Part shown: positions 55,778-63,999 of the stretch, piece by piece
How positions within the stretch are numbered: position 1 is the stretch's first letter
Layout of the letters: every line of letters starts with the position of its first letter
NCBI RefSeq assembly: GCF_004010055.1
Contig: NZ_RQVT01000048.1
Location: 31,731 to 95,730 of the forward strand
From: Psychroflexus aestuariivivens
Lineage (GTDB): Bacteria > Bacteroidota > Bacteroidia > Flavobacteriales > Flavobacteriaceae
Length of the DNA: 64,000 nucleotides
Direction of reading: 5' to 3'
Notes under the pieces: model-generated
The model's input: only the letters and a program-made list of their open reading frames with translations
Databases searched by the model: none
What the model was told of the DNA's origin: nothing
Position numbers and translations under genes: made by a program

Positions 55778-56752
55778 TTACTCAATTAATCGTAAACGCC
55801 TAACATCTTCTTTTACTCTTCGATATTTTTTAATAATCAAGTCTATACCTTCTTTAAATTTATCCATTTCACTTTCAAAACTTTTGAAATGAGGTTCCCA
55901 GTTATACCTATAGGTATCTTTGTATATTAATATGCCAGTTGAATGATACTTCCAATAGTATTTAAAACCTAAAAACTCAAACTCATTATAGGATTTTTTC
56001 CAATGATCAAAAATATGCTTTAAATAATCCTCTGGTTTATTAATACTTATTATAAATTTATTTTCGTCATACAACACCTGAATATCATCAAAATAGTTTT
56101 CACAAACACAACTATATGTTTTATCATCAAAAGTTATTGGTATAAACTTCTTGTTTTTAAAAACCTTATTCAATTTATCGCATGTTGAATTGGCATATTC
56201 CAATGACCTTTCAAATTTTGTCTTTAAAATATCAAACGTGAATGGCTTCTTTTTAGCGTTCTCACTTTGATATTCTAATTCCGAACTATTAATTATTTCC
56301 TTAAACTCAGTAAGACTCGAATCAATAAAATTAAAATCTTCATCAGTATTTTCAAATCCTACTGGTTCTCTTATATCTCCTCCTTCTGTCAATAAATGTT
56401 TAGAAAATAAAGCTCCCATTTCCCGATTGTTGTTCTGGGAATAAGAATGTAAATTCATAGAACCGATAATCATTAGATCACCATTATAATAAGATTTACA
56501 GTGAATATTTGGGTGATGTAAAAGGTTTAATGTTTCAAGTTCCAAAAAATTTAATTTTTCATTTCGTGAAAGCTTATTTTCCCTGTAAACAATAACAATA
56601 TTGACCCCGTTGTGATCAGCTTTTTTTAATGCTTCATTTACTTCTTTAGAGGTTTTAATATAAGGAACAATAAGTATAAGTTCTTTTTGTGCTGTTGATA
56701 TCAGTCTTAATAACCAATCGTTAAAGTCACTAGTTTTTAAAAATCTTGCCAT
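55778..56752 (-). CDS. Phospholipase-D-like (single HKD) domain protein
   Basis: 324 residues, no signal peptide. N-terminal about 130 residues form a PLD-type fold: WLLRLISTAQKELILIVPYI, GVNIVIVYRENKLSRNEKL and a single HKD-like motif HCKSYYNGDLMIIGSMNLHSY with His, Lys and a displaced Asp, followed by NREMGALF. Single-HKD nucleases act as dimers. The remaining about 190 residues are not recognised. Start ATG at 56752 follows the Mrr-like stop by 3 bp, so both are on one transcript. Nuclease function in a defence context is inference; the family is common in Bacteroidota islands. Confidence 0.7.
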   Translation of the reverse strand: MARFLKTSDFNDWLLRLISTAQKELILIVPYIKTSKEVNEALKKADHNGVNIVIVYRENKLSRNEKLNFLELETLNLLHHPNIHCKSYYNGDLMIIGSMNLHSYSQNNNREMGALFSKHLLTEGGDIREPVGFENTDEDFNFIDSSLTEFKEIINSSELEYQSENAKKKPFTFDILKTKFERSLEYANSTCDKLNKVFKNKKFIPITFDDKTYSCVCENYFDDIQVLYDENKFIISINKPEDYLKHIFDHWKKSYNEFEFLGFKYYWKYHSTGILIYKDTYRYNWEPHFKSFESEMDKFKEGIDLIIKKYRRVKEDVRRLRLIE

Positions 56753-56755
56753 AAA

Positions 56756-57088
56756 TTACTCTTCAAAATAGTCTAAATCTATTTTTTTAATCTCAATAGT
56801 TTGTTGTGTTTGAACGCCTAAATTAAACTCTATAGCTAAATTAGCCAAATGCTGACCGTCGATAAGAATGATCTTTTGTTGTTTGCTATTATATGCGGTT
56901 GAGATTGCACTTTTAGAAAACCTAGATGTTGTCAAAAAAACACCTTTGTTGACGCCTTGAACAGCTAAAGAACCAATAAAATTTCTTATGTCTCCTGAAC
57001 CAACTGTATTATCAGTGAAACGTTTGGCTTGTACATAAACAGCTGTTTTTATTAACAGTTTTCGTACAATTTCAAGTGATTTTGTCAA
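56756..57088 (-). pseudogene. Mrr-type restriction endonuclease fragment, N-terminus missing
   Basis: 110 codons open from a TTG at 57088; no ATG start is available. The sequence from residue 18 is a typical Mrr C-terminal half: VYVQAKRFTDNTVGSGDIRN (Gln and Lys of the QxK variant motif), FIGSLAVQGVNKGVFLTTSRF and KIILIDGQHLANLAIEFNLG. The preceding part of the fold, with the acidic residue of the PD-(D/E)xK site and the usual DNA-binding winged-helix domain, is absent, and the first about 17 residues look unrelated. The break lies 25-30 bp from the end of the DRT3 ncRNA terminator. Probably a remnant created by insertion or deletion; catalytic activity is unlikely. Confidence 0.7.
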
Positions 57089-57113
57089 ATTTCACAACTA
57101 TTTTTAAATATAT

Positions 57114-57238
57114 TTTTCTTAAAAAGAAAGCAGCCCACTCAGGCTGCTTCTTTATATTTAATCTTCTTTTATCGAAGATTAAATAGGACGCTAGTGTGTG
57201 AACTCTCGAAAGAGTCGTTATTTGAGCGGAGCGTTTAA
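57114..57238 (-). ncRNA. DRT3-associated structured ncRNA (candidate)
   Basis: Directly after the drt3b stop. Read on the - strand: AACGCT (57230-57234 side) closes with AGCGT (57188-57192) as a 5-bp outer stem; inside it a perfect ACTCT-TTCG-AGAGT hairpin (57202-57215), then the single-stranded segment TTCACACACTAG with CACACAC at 57194-57200; next a perfect 12-bp hairpin (57155-57166 with 57174-57185, 7-nt loop); finally a terminator stem AAGCAGCC/GGCTGCTT (57128-57135, 57142-57149) and T-run. An exact TAnnTTTG lies at 57280-57287 within drt3b and may start it. As I recall, DRT type 3 needs an ncRNA with an ACACAC template for Drt3a. Ends are approximate. Confidence 0.75.
57120..57150 (-). 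terminator. Terminator of the DRT3 transcript/ncRNA
   Basis: AAGCAGCC / GGCTGCTT 8-bp stem with 6-nt loop, followed on the - strand by TCTTTTT. It closes the RM–DRT3 transcription unit. Confidence 0.85.
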
Positions 57239-59290
57239 CTAATATACTTCTTGACTTTTTTTAGCATCTAATTCTTTCCCAAAATTAAAATTATTCCATT
57301 TAGTAAACCAGTATTTTCTATTATTTATAATTTTTGATTTAAGTAATCCTTTTGATGAATCAAAATCAAACAATTGAAATAGCCTGTTCTTAAAGGCTCT
57401 ATCTAAATAAGGACAACTCAACAAATCAAAAAATAACATTACCAATTCTGTATTTTGAATACGATTTTTTGCTGAAATATTTTCGAACTTACTAATGATG
57501 TATTTTTTTAGTATTTGTTTAAGCGCTTCATACCTTACTTTATTTCCAATATAAAATAACAAAACGGTTATAGAAAAATAGTGTAAAGAAAAAGTACATT
57601 TCTTATCATTAATATCTATGCCCATATAATAAGCTAGGGTTGTCTCATTAAGCCTATACTCGCGTCCCAATTCTTTTAATGATATCAATAGATATAGAGT
57701 TTCTATTTGTATATGCTCTTTAATTCTATCTTTTTTTAGTACTAAAAAAATCTCATCATAGATTTTCTTGAAAACTCGATTACTTAAATCTTCGTTCAGG
57801 TAAAGTTTTGCGAACTGCGTGATTTTATTTGTTATTGAGCATAACTTGATGGTGCTATTTACTCTTGGTGTGACAGTATATATGAAGAAGGCTAAGTCTA
57901 AAATCTCTAACAACACTTTAGTTGAGTTAATATCAACTATTTTGCTATGTTTTACATAAGATTTTATGAAGTTTATAACTTTGTTGTCAATGCAGCCAAG
58001 AGTAAAGTTTTGAATATCTTTATACTTGATATCAGAATTTTTAATAATAATCTTGAATTCTGTTATTAATTTATTTGAGCTGACGTAAAAAGATTTTGTT
58101 TTAATCTCTCCTTGAGGAAATAAACTAGTATTTTCATTTTCTGTATTATCAAAGGATAAATTTTTTTCTAGTAATTTTACAACATTTACTTTTGCTACCG
58201 TTATACCTGTAAGGATGGGTTTTGAATACTCTTTGCTTTTTTCTTCATTAAGACCCAATTTGTAGTCCCTCAATTTTATCCGAAACCTACTGAGCACTTC
58301 ATCTTTTACAACCTCATTGTTATAGAAAATAAAATAATCATCCACGTATCTAAAAACCTCATAATCTTTTTTGTGGATCAAAGGTGATTCTAGCTTTAAA
58401 AGCTCTTCATGGATTGTTTTGTCAATTTTTTGTAATATAATTTCTGCAAAAATTCTTGAGAATTCTGGGCCTATGACAATACCATTTGTCTCTCCATAAT
58501 TCAGATTTTGCAATAATCGGTCAAATTTACCACCGAAAGTAGAGCTTGACTTCCCTATATTATGTTTGACTATCTCTTTTTCTAATACAGCCCAGGTTAT
58601 TGAATGGGAATAAATACTATCGAAACACTTTGAGATATCGAATTTATAAAGATGTTCGTATTTTTTCTCGCACCTATGGTACTTGTATGACTCATAAAAT
58701 TTGTGGATGTTGCTTATTTCTTTATATGAAAAATATGTTTTGAGATTTTCATATTCTTTATTAAACTCTTCGATTCCTTCTAACTCGTTATCTTGAGCTA
58801 AAGTATCTAAATGAAGTCTATCTTTGAAATAAGAAAACTGAGCGACTTTGATAGGATGTCTGATAGAAAAATCACTTTGATTACAATAATATAAAATCAA
58901 ACTGTTAAACTTATTATAGAATTCTATTACAGATAGCTGGCTCTTAGGGTGAATTATTGTTAGCTCACGAAATTCTTTTTTTTTATGTGAAATTTTATAT
59001 TGAAATGGAATTGCTTTTAGAGCTCCCTTTTTAATATTAAGCGTAAAATGAGTATCAGATTCATTTTGAATAAAATTGTCTTGAACTCCGAACAGAATTC
59101 TGATTATTGATTTAACTTCAGTGTTTTCCGAATTCCAACTTATTTTATTAGAACATAATTCAATGTTATTATTTACTAAAAATTCATAAAAAAACCGATT
59201 GGAAAAAGTGGCTGGTGTTTCAAACGGAAGTATGTCTGACAGAACTACTCTTTGTTTTTTATTTGTGATATAGCTTTTTTTCTTGCTCAT
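57239..59290 (-). CDS. drt3b: Reverse transcriptase Drt3b (DRT type 3, UG8-like)
   Basis: 683 residues from ATG 59290, which overlaps the drt3a stop (TAATG); a TTG at 59299 is the alternative. RT palm: YEHLYKFDISKCFDSIYSHS (motif A with Asp), GIVIGPEFSRIFAEIILQKI (motif B), FRYVDDYFIFYNN (motif C YVDD about residue 315), LGLNEEKSKEYSKPIL (D/E). The last about 300 residues are an all-helical region without a named domain, as in UG8 proteins. No endonuclease or maturase domain, so not a group II intron RT. In the DRT3 anti-phage system it partners Drt3a and an ncRNA; I recall it reported to make the poly(AC) strand using protein residues as template. Confidence 0.9.
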   Translation of the reverse strand: MSKKKSYITNKKQRVVLSDILPFETPATFSNRFFYEFLVNNNIELCSNKISWNSENTEVKSIIRILFGVQDNFIQNESDTHFTLNIKKGALKAIPFQYKISHKKKEFRELTIIHPKSQLSVIEFYNKFNSLILYYCNQSDFSIRHPIKVAQFSYFKDRLHLDTLAQDNELEGIEEFNKEYENLKTYFSYKEISNIHKFYESYKYHRCEKKYEHLYKFDISKCFDSIYSHSITWAVLEKEIVKHNIGKSSSTFGGKFDRLLQNLNYGETNGIVIGPEFSRIFAEIILQKIDKTIHEELLKLESPLIHKKDYEVFRYVDDYFIFYNNEVVKDEVLSRFRIKLRDYKLGLNEEKSKEYSKPILTGITVAKVNVVKLLEKNLSFDNTENENTSLFPQGEIKTKSFYVSSNKLITEFKIIIKNSDIKYKDIQNFTLGCIDNKVINFIKSYVKHSKIVDINSTKVLLEILDLAFFIYTVTPRVNSTIKLCSITNKITQFAKLYLNEDLSNRVFKKIYDEIFLVLKKDRIKEHIQIETLYLLISLKELGREYRLNETTLAYYMGIDINDKKCTFSLHYFSITVLLFYIGNKVRYEALKQILKKYIISKFENISAKNRIQNTELVMLFFDLLSCPYLDRAFKNRLFQLFDFDSSKGLLKSKIINNRKYWFTKWNNFNFGKELDAKKSQEVY

Positions 59291-60615
59291 TACTTCCAAA
59301 TTTTCATTATTTCTTTCAATTGTTTTCCATTAAATTCTGAAAATCTCTTTCCTTCGAAGCCATCCTTGAAAGAGTATTTGCATAAACGTCTTTTTAATGA
59401 TACAGATGTTAATTTCGTATGAATATTTTTTTTGAGTAAACCATCCAAGTCTCCAATTTGCTTTTTTTCACTTAAGAAGCTATTTGAGTAATAAATTCCT
59501 ATCAAGATATTGGATTTATTATTTGCAAGTTTCGTATTTCCTGTTAGAAAGCGAATGCGCCAAACGAGTAACTTCCTTGCTGTTTTTTCATCCACTACAG
59601 ATAAATTATTATAATTTTCAAAGGCAGTATTTAATCTCCATTTGAGCTTCTCATATTTTTTTTCAGTCAATTTTGTTTTTATAACACCCTTTTTAACTGA
59701 AAAATTATAACCTAAAAACTCAAAGTTGTATTCTTCTTCGTCATTAATCTCTCGCATTAATGTCTTAGAAGAATTAATTAGCACTTGACTATTATCTTCA
59801 ATAGCGTATTTAACTTGATCTAAATAGTTAATTTTGGGACCATTTATATTAGGAGTAAAAATGACTACTATATCATCGACATATCTCGCATAATAAATTA
59901 TATCATCTTGTTGTTTAATAATTCGATCAATTTTTCGCATGTAAAGTTCAGCTAGATATGCGCTAACACCAATACCTCTAGGCAGCCCTTTATCGCTTCC
60001 AGATAAATCTTTATAGCTTCTTAAGATTTGATGGATAATTTTTCGAGATTTTGGTGAAAGTAAATTGTCTTGATTAATCTTTTTAAGTATTACAGTGTGA
60101 TCTATGGATTCATAAAAACTTGAAATATCTGTTCTTATTATTGTTTTTGGAAACTCATTTTGTAATAAACAAATTAGCTGTTCTACAACACTATTACGAT
60201 TAGATTGTTTTACATTATATAGTCTTGAGACATTATATTGAACTTGTTTGATTGCAAAGAAAAGCTCAGGTTTATTATCTATTGTGTAGAGATCTTTTCC
60301 GCCAGGAATAGATATTTGCTTAAGACTTACACAAAAATCTTTTTTTGAAACATTTACACTTATTGATTCTAGAACATTATCAATTTCAATGTTACGTTGC
60401 TCTCTAACTTCTTCTTTGACCTCATTGAAAAATTTAGATAAAATGAAGTTTCCAGATTTTTTATTTTGCTTTGCGAGCTTACCGTAATTTTTAATCTTGT
60501 CAGTATAAGCCCTAATTGTAGTTAAGCTTAACTTGTCTTCTACAAATACCCCGTTCCTATTAGCAATATCAAATATTGTTCTAAAATTATTAGCTGAGAA
60601 TGATTGGTCTAGCAT
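59290..60615 (-). CDS. drt3a: Reverse transcriptase Drt3a (DRT type 3, UG3-like)
   Basis: 441 residues. RT domain: IRTDISSFYESIDHTVIL (motif A; two Asp/Glu), KGLPRGIGVSAYLAELYMRK (motif B), YYARYVDDIVVIF (motif C YVDD about residues 243-247), FEFLGYNFSVKKG (thumb-side motif E-like). N-terminal about 150 residues are helical; C-terminal tail about 340-441 is basic (LKKNIHTKLTSVSLKRRLC). It starts 57 bp after the RM gene stop. The tandem of this 440-residue and the 683-residue RT is diagnostic for DRT3. As I recall it, Drt3a copies the ACACAC template of the ncRNA into poly(GT). Confidence 0.9.
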   Translation of the reverse strand: MLDQSFSANNFRTIFDIANRNGVFVEDKLSLTTIRAYTDKIKNYGKLAKQNKKSGNFILSKFFNEVKEEVREQRNIEIDNVLESISVNVSKKDFCVSLKQISIPGGKDLYTIDNKPELFFAIKQVQYNVSRLYNVKQSNRNSVVEQLICLLQNEFPKTIIRTDISSFYESIDHTVILKKINQDNLLSPKSRKIIHQILRSYKDLSGSDKGLPRGIGVSAYLAELYMRKIDRIIKQQDDIIYYARYVDDIVVIFTPNINGPKINYLDQVKYAIEDNSQVLINSSKTLMREINDEEEYNFEFLGYNFSVKKGVIKTKLTEKKYEKLKWRLNTAFENYNNLSVVDEKTARKLLVWRIRFLTGNTKLANNKSNILIGIYYSNSFLSEKKQIGDLDGLLKKNIHTKLTSVSLKRRLCKYSFKDGFEGKRFSEFNGKQLKEIMKIWK

Positions 60616-60671
60616 ATCTAAATTAATTAATAATAAACTCCTTTATTAAAAACTGTGTAAAAAATAATTCA

Positions 60672-63600
60672 TTAACTATTTTCAACAATTTCAATCTCCT
60701 CCTCCGTCAATCCATACAACTCATAAACCATCTGATCAATTTCCTTATCGGTTTGGTTGATTTGAGTTGTTAGGCTTGTTGCTTTTTGTTGTTCTGAAAG
60801 GAAATACTCTTCCCACTCGGCTTCTTGGGAGAGACTGAGTTTTATCTTTTTCTTTTTTAGCTCTTTGATGAAATTGGCATAACTTAACTCATACCAGTCT
60901 TGAAGCTTTTTAGGCAGCTTTTCTAATTCTTCTGGAAATTGACGTTGTAAGCTACGTTGGAATTTACCTGACAATTCATTTAACTCTCTGGTTTTAGATA
61001 GAATGAATTTTGCTAATGAAATGAATAGAGTTTGATTTGTATTATTTATATCTGGAATGGGTATAGATTCAAAAGCTAATTTAGTTATGTTAGTATTTGA
61101 TTCTCCAAAATATTTACCATAAAAGTAACTAATAAGTTTAGAATTTATTATTGCAATAAAAAATCTGACATCATGACTCTCTTTTTTTACATTTACGAGA
61201 TTTGCATTTGGAAATATCATGAAATTTTCTAAATCAATAGTTGCAAAGATTTTATTCTTATTCTGACCAACTATTCTTTGTAAAATTATTTTGGGACTGA
61301 AATGCCACTTTTTTGTCTTTTTATCTATTTTTTGAACGCTTACATATTTATCAGTTCTATCAGTATAATATCTATGTATATCTCTTCCCTCTAAATATTT
61401 ATTAAAATCTTCTTTGATACTATTGTAGTTTTTTAGTTCAGAGCTTTCAAGTGTCCCTTGATCAATTATTTCACTATTGTACTCAAAGGTTTTTGGAACA
61501 CTCATCCATCCTTTATGTAACTCTAAATAATCACCAAATTTTTTTTTGCATTTAATTAACTTGTCTAATGTTGAATTAGTATTTATTATAATTTTTCCAT
61601 CATACCTTTTCATAATTAATTCTTGAGGCAAAGTAGTCTCGTTTTTATAAACATCAAAAAGATCATTTGACAACAATTGCTTTTTTTTATCAACAACCCT
61701 CAGTATTACATTATTAAAATCAGGAACAACGTTTCTTAACAACAATATACTGGTTTCTGTATTAACATCATCAAATGGATAAAACCTGTAGGGAAAATCA
61801 ATTATCTGAAATAATGATGTTTTTTCTAAAATATAATTACGTATCTTTTTAAAACTGACACTGGTATAGTATGAATTTGGTGTAATAAATCCCAGAAGAC
61901 CACTTTTTTTTAATAATTTATCAACAGACTTAAACAGAAATAATTGATATAGATCCATTTCTGAAAACAATATGTTTTCAAATTCATCCCAAAAATATTC
62001 TCTATCCAATGATTTTATTTGTTTGGTAGAAACATAAGGCGGATTACCAATCACTACATCAAAACCTCCTTTAGCAAAAACCTGTGGAAATTCATTTTCC
62101 CAATTAAAAGCTTTATCACCAGCGACTTCAGGATCATCAATTAAGGAGTTTCCGCATTTTATGTTATTACTCAGGTCGTTAAGCTTTCGGTTAGGTTGTG
62201 CTGTTCTCAGCCAAAGTGATAACTTGGCAATTTCAACAGATTCATTATTGATGTCAACACCAAACAGGTTGTGTTCTAAAATGCTGTTTTCCACATTAGG
62301 AAATATAAAACCACCTCCCATAAGTTTGGTTTCCAGTTCATCCAGATACTGGTGTTCTGCCATTAAATAATTGAGGGCTTCATTAAGAAACGCACCAGAA
62401 CCACAAGCAGGATCAACCACGGTGATTTGTAATAACCAATCTCTATAATTATTCAGCTTTTTTAATAATTGCTTTTTGGTCTTCGTTTGTCGCTTGATGT
62501 TGTAATCTTCTTCAACAAGATTGACTTCGGTTTTCTTTTCTTCGCAAAGCTTTCCAACGGTATTTTCAACAATGTATTTGGTGATGTATTTTGGCGTGTA
62601 AAACACACCATCTTTTTTTCGTTTACTTACTTTTACTTTAGTTTCAGATGGGTTTTCTTCTAGCTTGGTTTGTATTTCTTCAATTTCATTTAAAGAATTT
62701 TCAAAAATATGCCCCAAAATATTCACATCTACTTCGCTATCAAAATCGTATTCTGAAAGTTTCAAAGTGTGTTCATACAACAATTCATCATCTATTTTGA
62801 TATTGTCTAAAATTTCATCTGGTCTAAACAAACCACCGTTGTATGGATAAACATTGTGTTGTTTGCCCTTATGTCCTGTATTTAGGTAACCAAAATATTT
62901 TTTGAAGCGTTTATATAATGGTGTGTACGCATCCAACTCTTTGAGCTGCTTCCATTGTTTAAGAATAAGTCGAACTGAATTTGGTGGTAATAAATGGCGA
63001 TCTTCTGCAAAAAACAAAAACAGAAATCGATCTAGTAGTTTTTGAGATTTTTTGAAAAGCAACAGGGCTTCAATATCTGGATTTAATTCTGTTAAGTTAT
63101 TGTATAATTCTCTTTTGAAAAAGCTATAATCTTTATACAATTGTTTCGTTATGATATCTTCCTGACTATGAGAATCATTTTTAACTTTCTTAGGTATATT
63201 TTGACTTATGTTTTGGTAGGCTAAACAGAGGTATAATAACTTAAATTCCTCTTCGGTAAGTTCAAACAAATTGAATACTTGGTGTTCTATAGCATTATCA
63301 ATATAAAACCTGAGTTTTTCAAAATTGGAAGTAATGACATAAGTACAACTGGATTGGTTGTTTTTATAGCCAAAGGCTTGTGTTTCTACTTTGCTTAAAT
63401 CTGTGGTGTTAGTTCCTTTAAGTTCTATGACGCCAATTACTTTGTCATTGACTATGATTCCTCCATCTGCCTTTTTGCTGTCTTTGACGTTTTTTAGTTC
63501 TGTAGTTAGATTATAGTCAGTAGCAGGATTTAGCGTATAACCAAGAATTTTGACAAATAAGTCTCGCAAAAAACCCTCCTGATATTGTTCTTCTTTAGCA

Positions 63601-63728
63601 TTTCTTATGTTTTCCTGAATACTTGGATCATGAAAGTGAGCTTTGTAGGCTTCCCACTTTTCTTGAAGTTCAGTTTGGTTTTGCGCCTTCAGGTATTTTT
63701 GAACAACGGTTGATTGAAATAACGCCAT
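60672..63728 (-). CDS. Type IIG restriction–modification enzyme (Eco57I-like)
   Basis: 1018 residues, no separate methylase or specificity gene nearby. N-terminal nuclease: KKADGGIIVNDKVIGVIELKG with Asp about 88 and Glu-x-Lys 102-104 (PD-(D/E)xK). Central N6-adenine methyltransferase: VVDPACGSGAFLNEALNYL (motif I, SAM, about 436-450), NLFGVDINNESVEIAKLSLW and VVIGNPPYVSTKQ (NPPY catalytic motif about 557). C-terminal TaqI-like target recognition region (LELHKGWMSVPKTF…, FGESNTNITKLAFESIPIP) and a coiled-coil end. It should methylate one strand of an asymmetric site and cut nearby. First gene of the defence operon; DRT3 genes follow within 57 bp. Confidence 0.9.
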   Translation of the reverse strand: MALFQSTVVQKYLKAQNQTELQEKWEAYKAHFHDPSIQENIRNAKEEQYQEGFLRDLFVKILGYTLNPATDYNLTTELKNVKDSKKADGGIIVNDKVIGVIELKGTNTTDLSKVETQAFGYKNNQSSCTYVITSNFEKLRFYIDNAIEHQVFNLFELTEEEFKLLYLCLAYQNISQNIPKKVKNDSHSQEDIITKQLYKDYSFFKRELYNNLTELNPDIEALLLFKKSQKLLDRFLFLFFAEDRHLLPPNSVRLILKQWKQLKELDAYTPLYKRFKKYFGYLNTGHKGKQHNVYPYNGGLFRPDEILDNIKIDDELLYEHTLKLSEYDFDSEVDVNILGHIFENSLNEIEEIQTKLEENPSETKVKVSKRKKDGVFYTPKYITKYIVENTVGKLCEEKKTEVNLVEEDYNIKRQTKTKKQLLKKLNNYRDWLLQITVVDPACGSGAFLNEALNYLMAEHQYLDELETKLMGGGFIFPNVENSILEHNLFGVDINNESVEIAKLSLWLRTAQPNRKLNDLSNNIKCGNSLIDDPEVAGDKAFNWENEFPQVFAKGGFDVVIGNPPYVSTKQIKSLDREYFWDEFENILFSEMDLYQLFLFKSVDKLLKKSGLLGFITPNSYYTSVSFKKIRNYILEKTSLFQIIDFPYRFYPFDDVNTETSILLLRNVVPDFNNVILRVVDKKKQLLSNDLFDVYKNETTLPQELIMKRYDGKIIINTNSTLDKLIKCKKKFGDYLELHKGWMSVPKTFEYNSEIIDQGTLESSELKNYNSIKEDFNKYLEGRDIHRYYTDRTDKYVSVQKIDKKTKKWHFSPKIILQRIVGQNKNKIFATIDLENFMIFPNANLVNVKKESHDVRFFIAIINSKLISYFYGKYFGESNTNITKLAFESIPIPDINNTNQTLFISLAKFILSKTRELNELSGKFQRSLQRQFPEELEKLPKKLQDWYELSYANFIKELKKKKIKLSLSQEAEWEEYFLSEQQKATSLTTQINQTDKEIDQMVYELYGLTEEEIEIVENS

Positions 63729-63761
63729 GAATAGTTTTTAATTAGCAATTGGTTGAGTTTA

Positions 63762-63791
63762 TAAAAATAGGTTTTTTTTGAATACTACCAA
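63762..63791 (-). promoter_or_regulatory. Candidate promoter of the RM–DRT3 operon
   Basis: On the - strand TTG (63789-63791), 19-nt spacer, TATTTTTA (63762-63769), one base off TAnnTTTG, ending 33 bp before the RM start codon at 63728. Good fit to the Bacteroidetes consensus. Confidence 0.6.
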
Positions 63792-63861
63792 TTAGGCATT
63801 AGTTTTAATCCGAAATTGTTCTTATTCTTATTAAAAATTAGCGATGAATTTTGATTTCAAA

Positions 63862-63999
63862 CTATTCTATTTGTTGCTCAAGTTTCAAAGATGTTGTTTT
63901 TTTGTTGCTCTCGTTGTTGCTGAATATTACTAAGACGTTGGAATACTGTTTTTCTTGTTGTTTAAAGTTGTTGTTTGCATGATATAATATCAACAACGG
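63862..63999 (-). other. CAACAA-rich segment, possibly the end of a gene cut by the window
   Basis: 63729-64000 has no complete gene. From 63999 a - strand frame stays open for 45 codons to TAG 63862-63864 (…NNNFKQQEKQYSNVLVIF… SLKLEQQIE). The DNA is unusually rich in CAA/AAC (TTG/GTT on +) triplets. It may be a gene end or a low-complexity leader; too short to decide. Confidence 0.25.

Noticed and set aside
57250..57290. A full promoter for the ncRNA
   Set aside because: Only the -7 part (TAATTTTG) is present, and it falls in codons for NFNFG; no TTG at the proper spacing. Mentioned only as a possibility.
57239..60615. Retron or group II intron reverse transcriptases
   Set aside because: There are two RTs in tandem, no maturase or HNH domain, no intron RNA ends and no msr/msd inverted repeats; the TAATG-linked pair with a 3' ncRNA fits DRT3 better.
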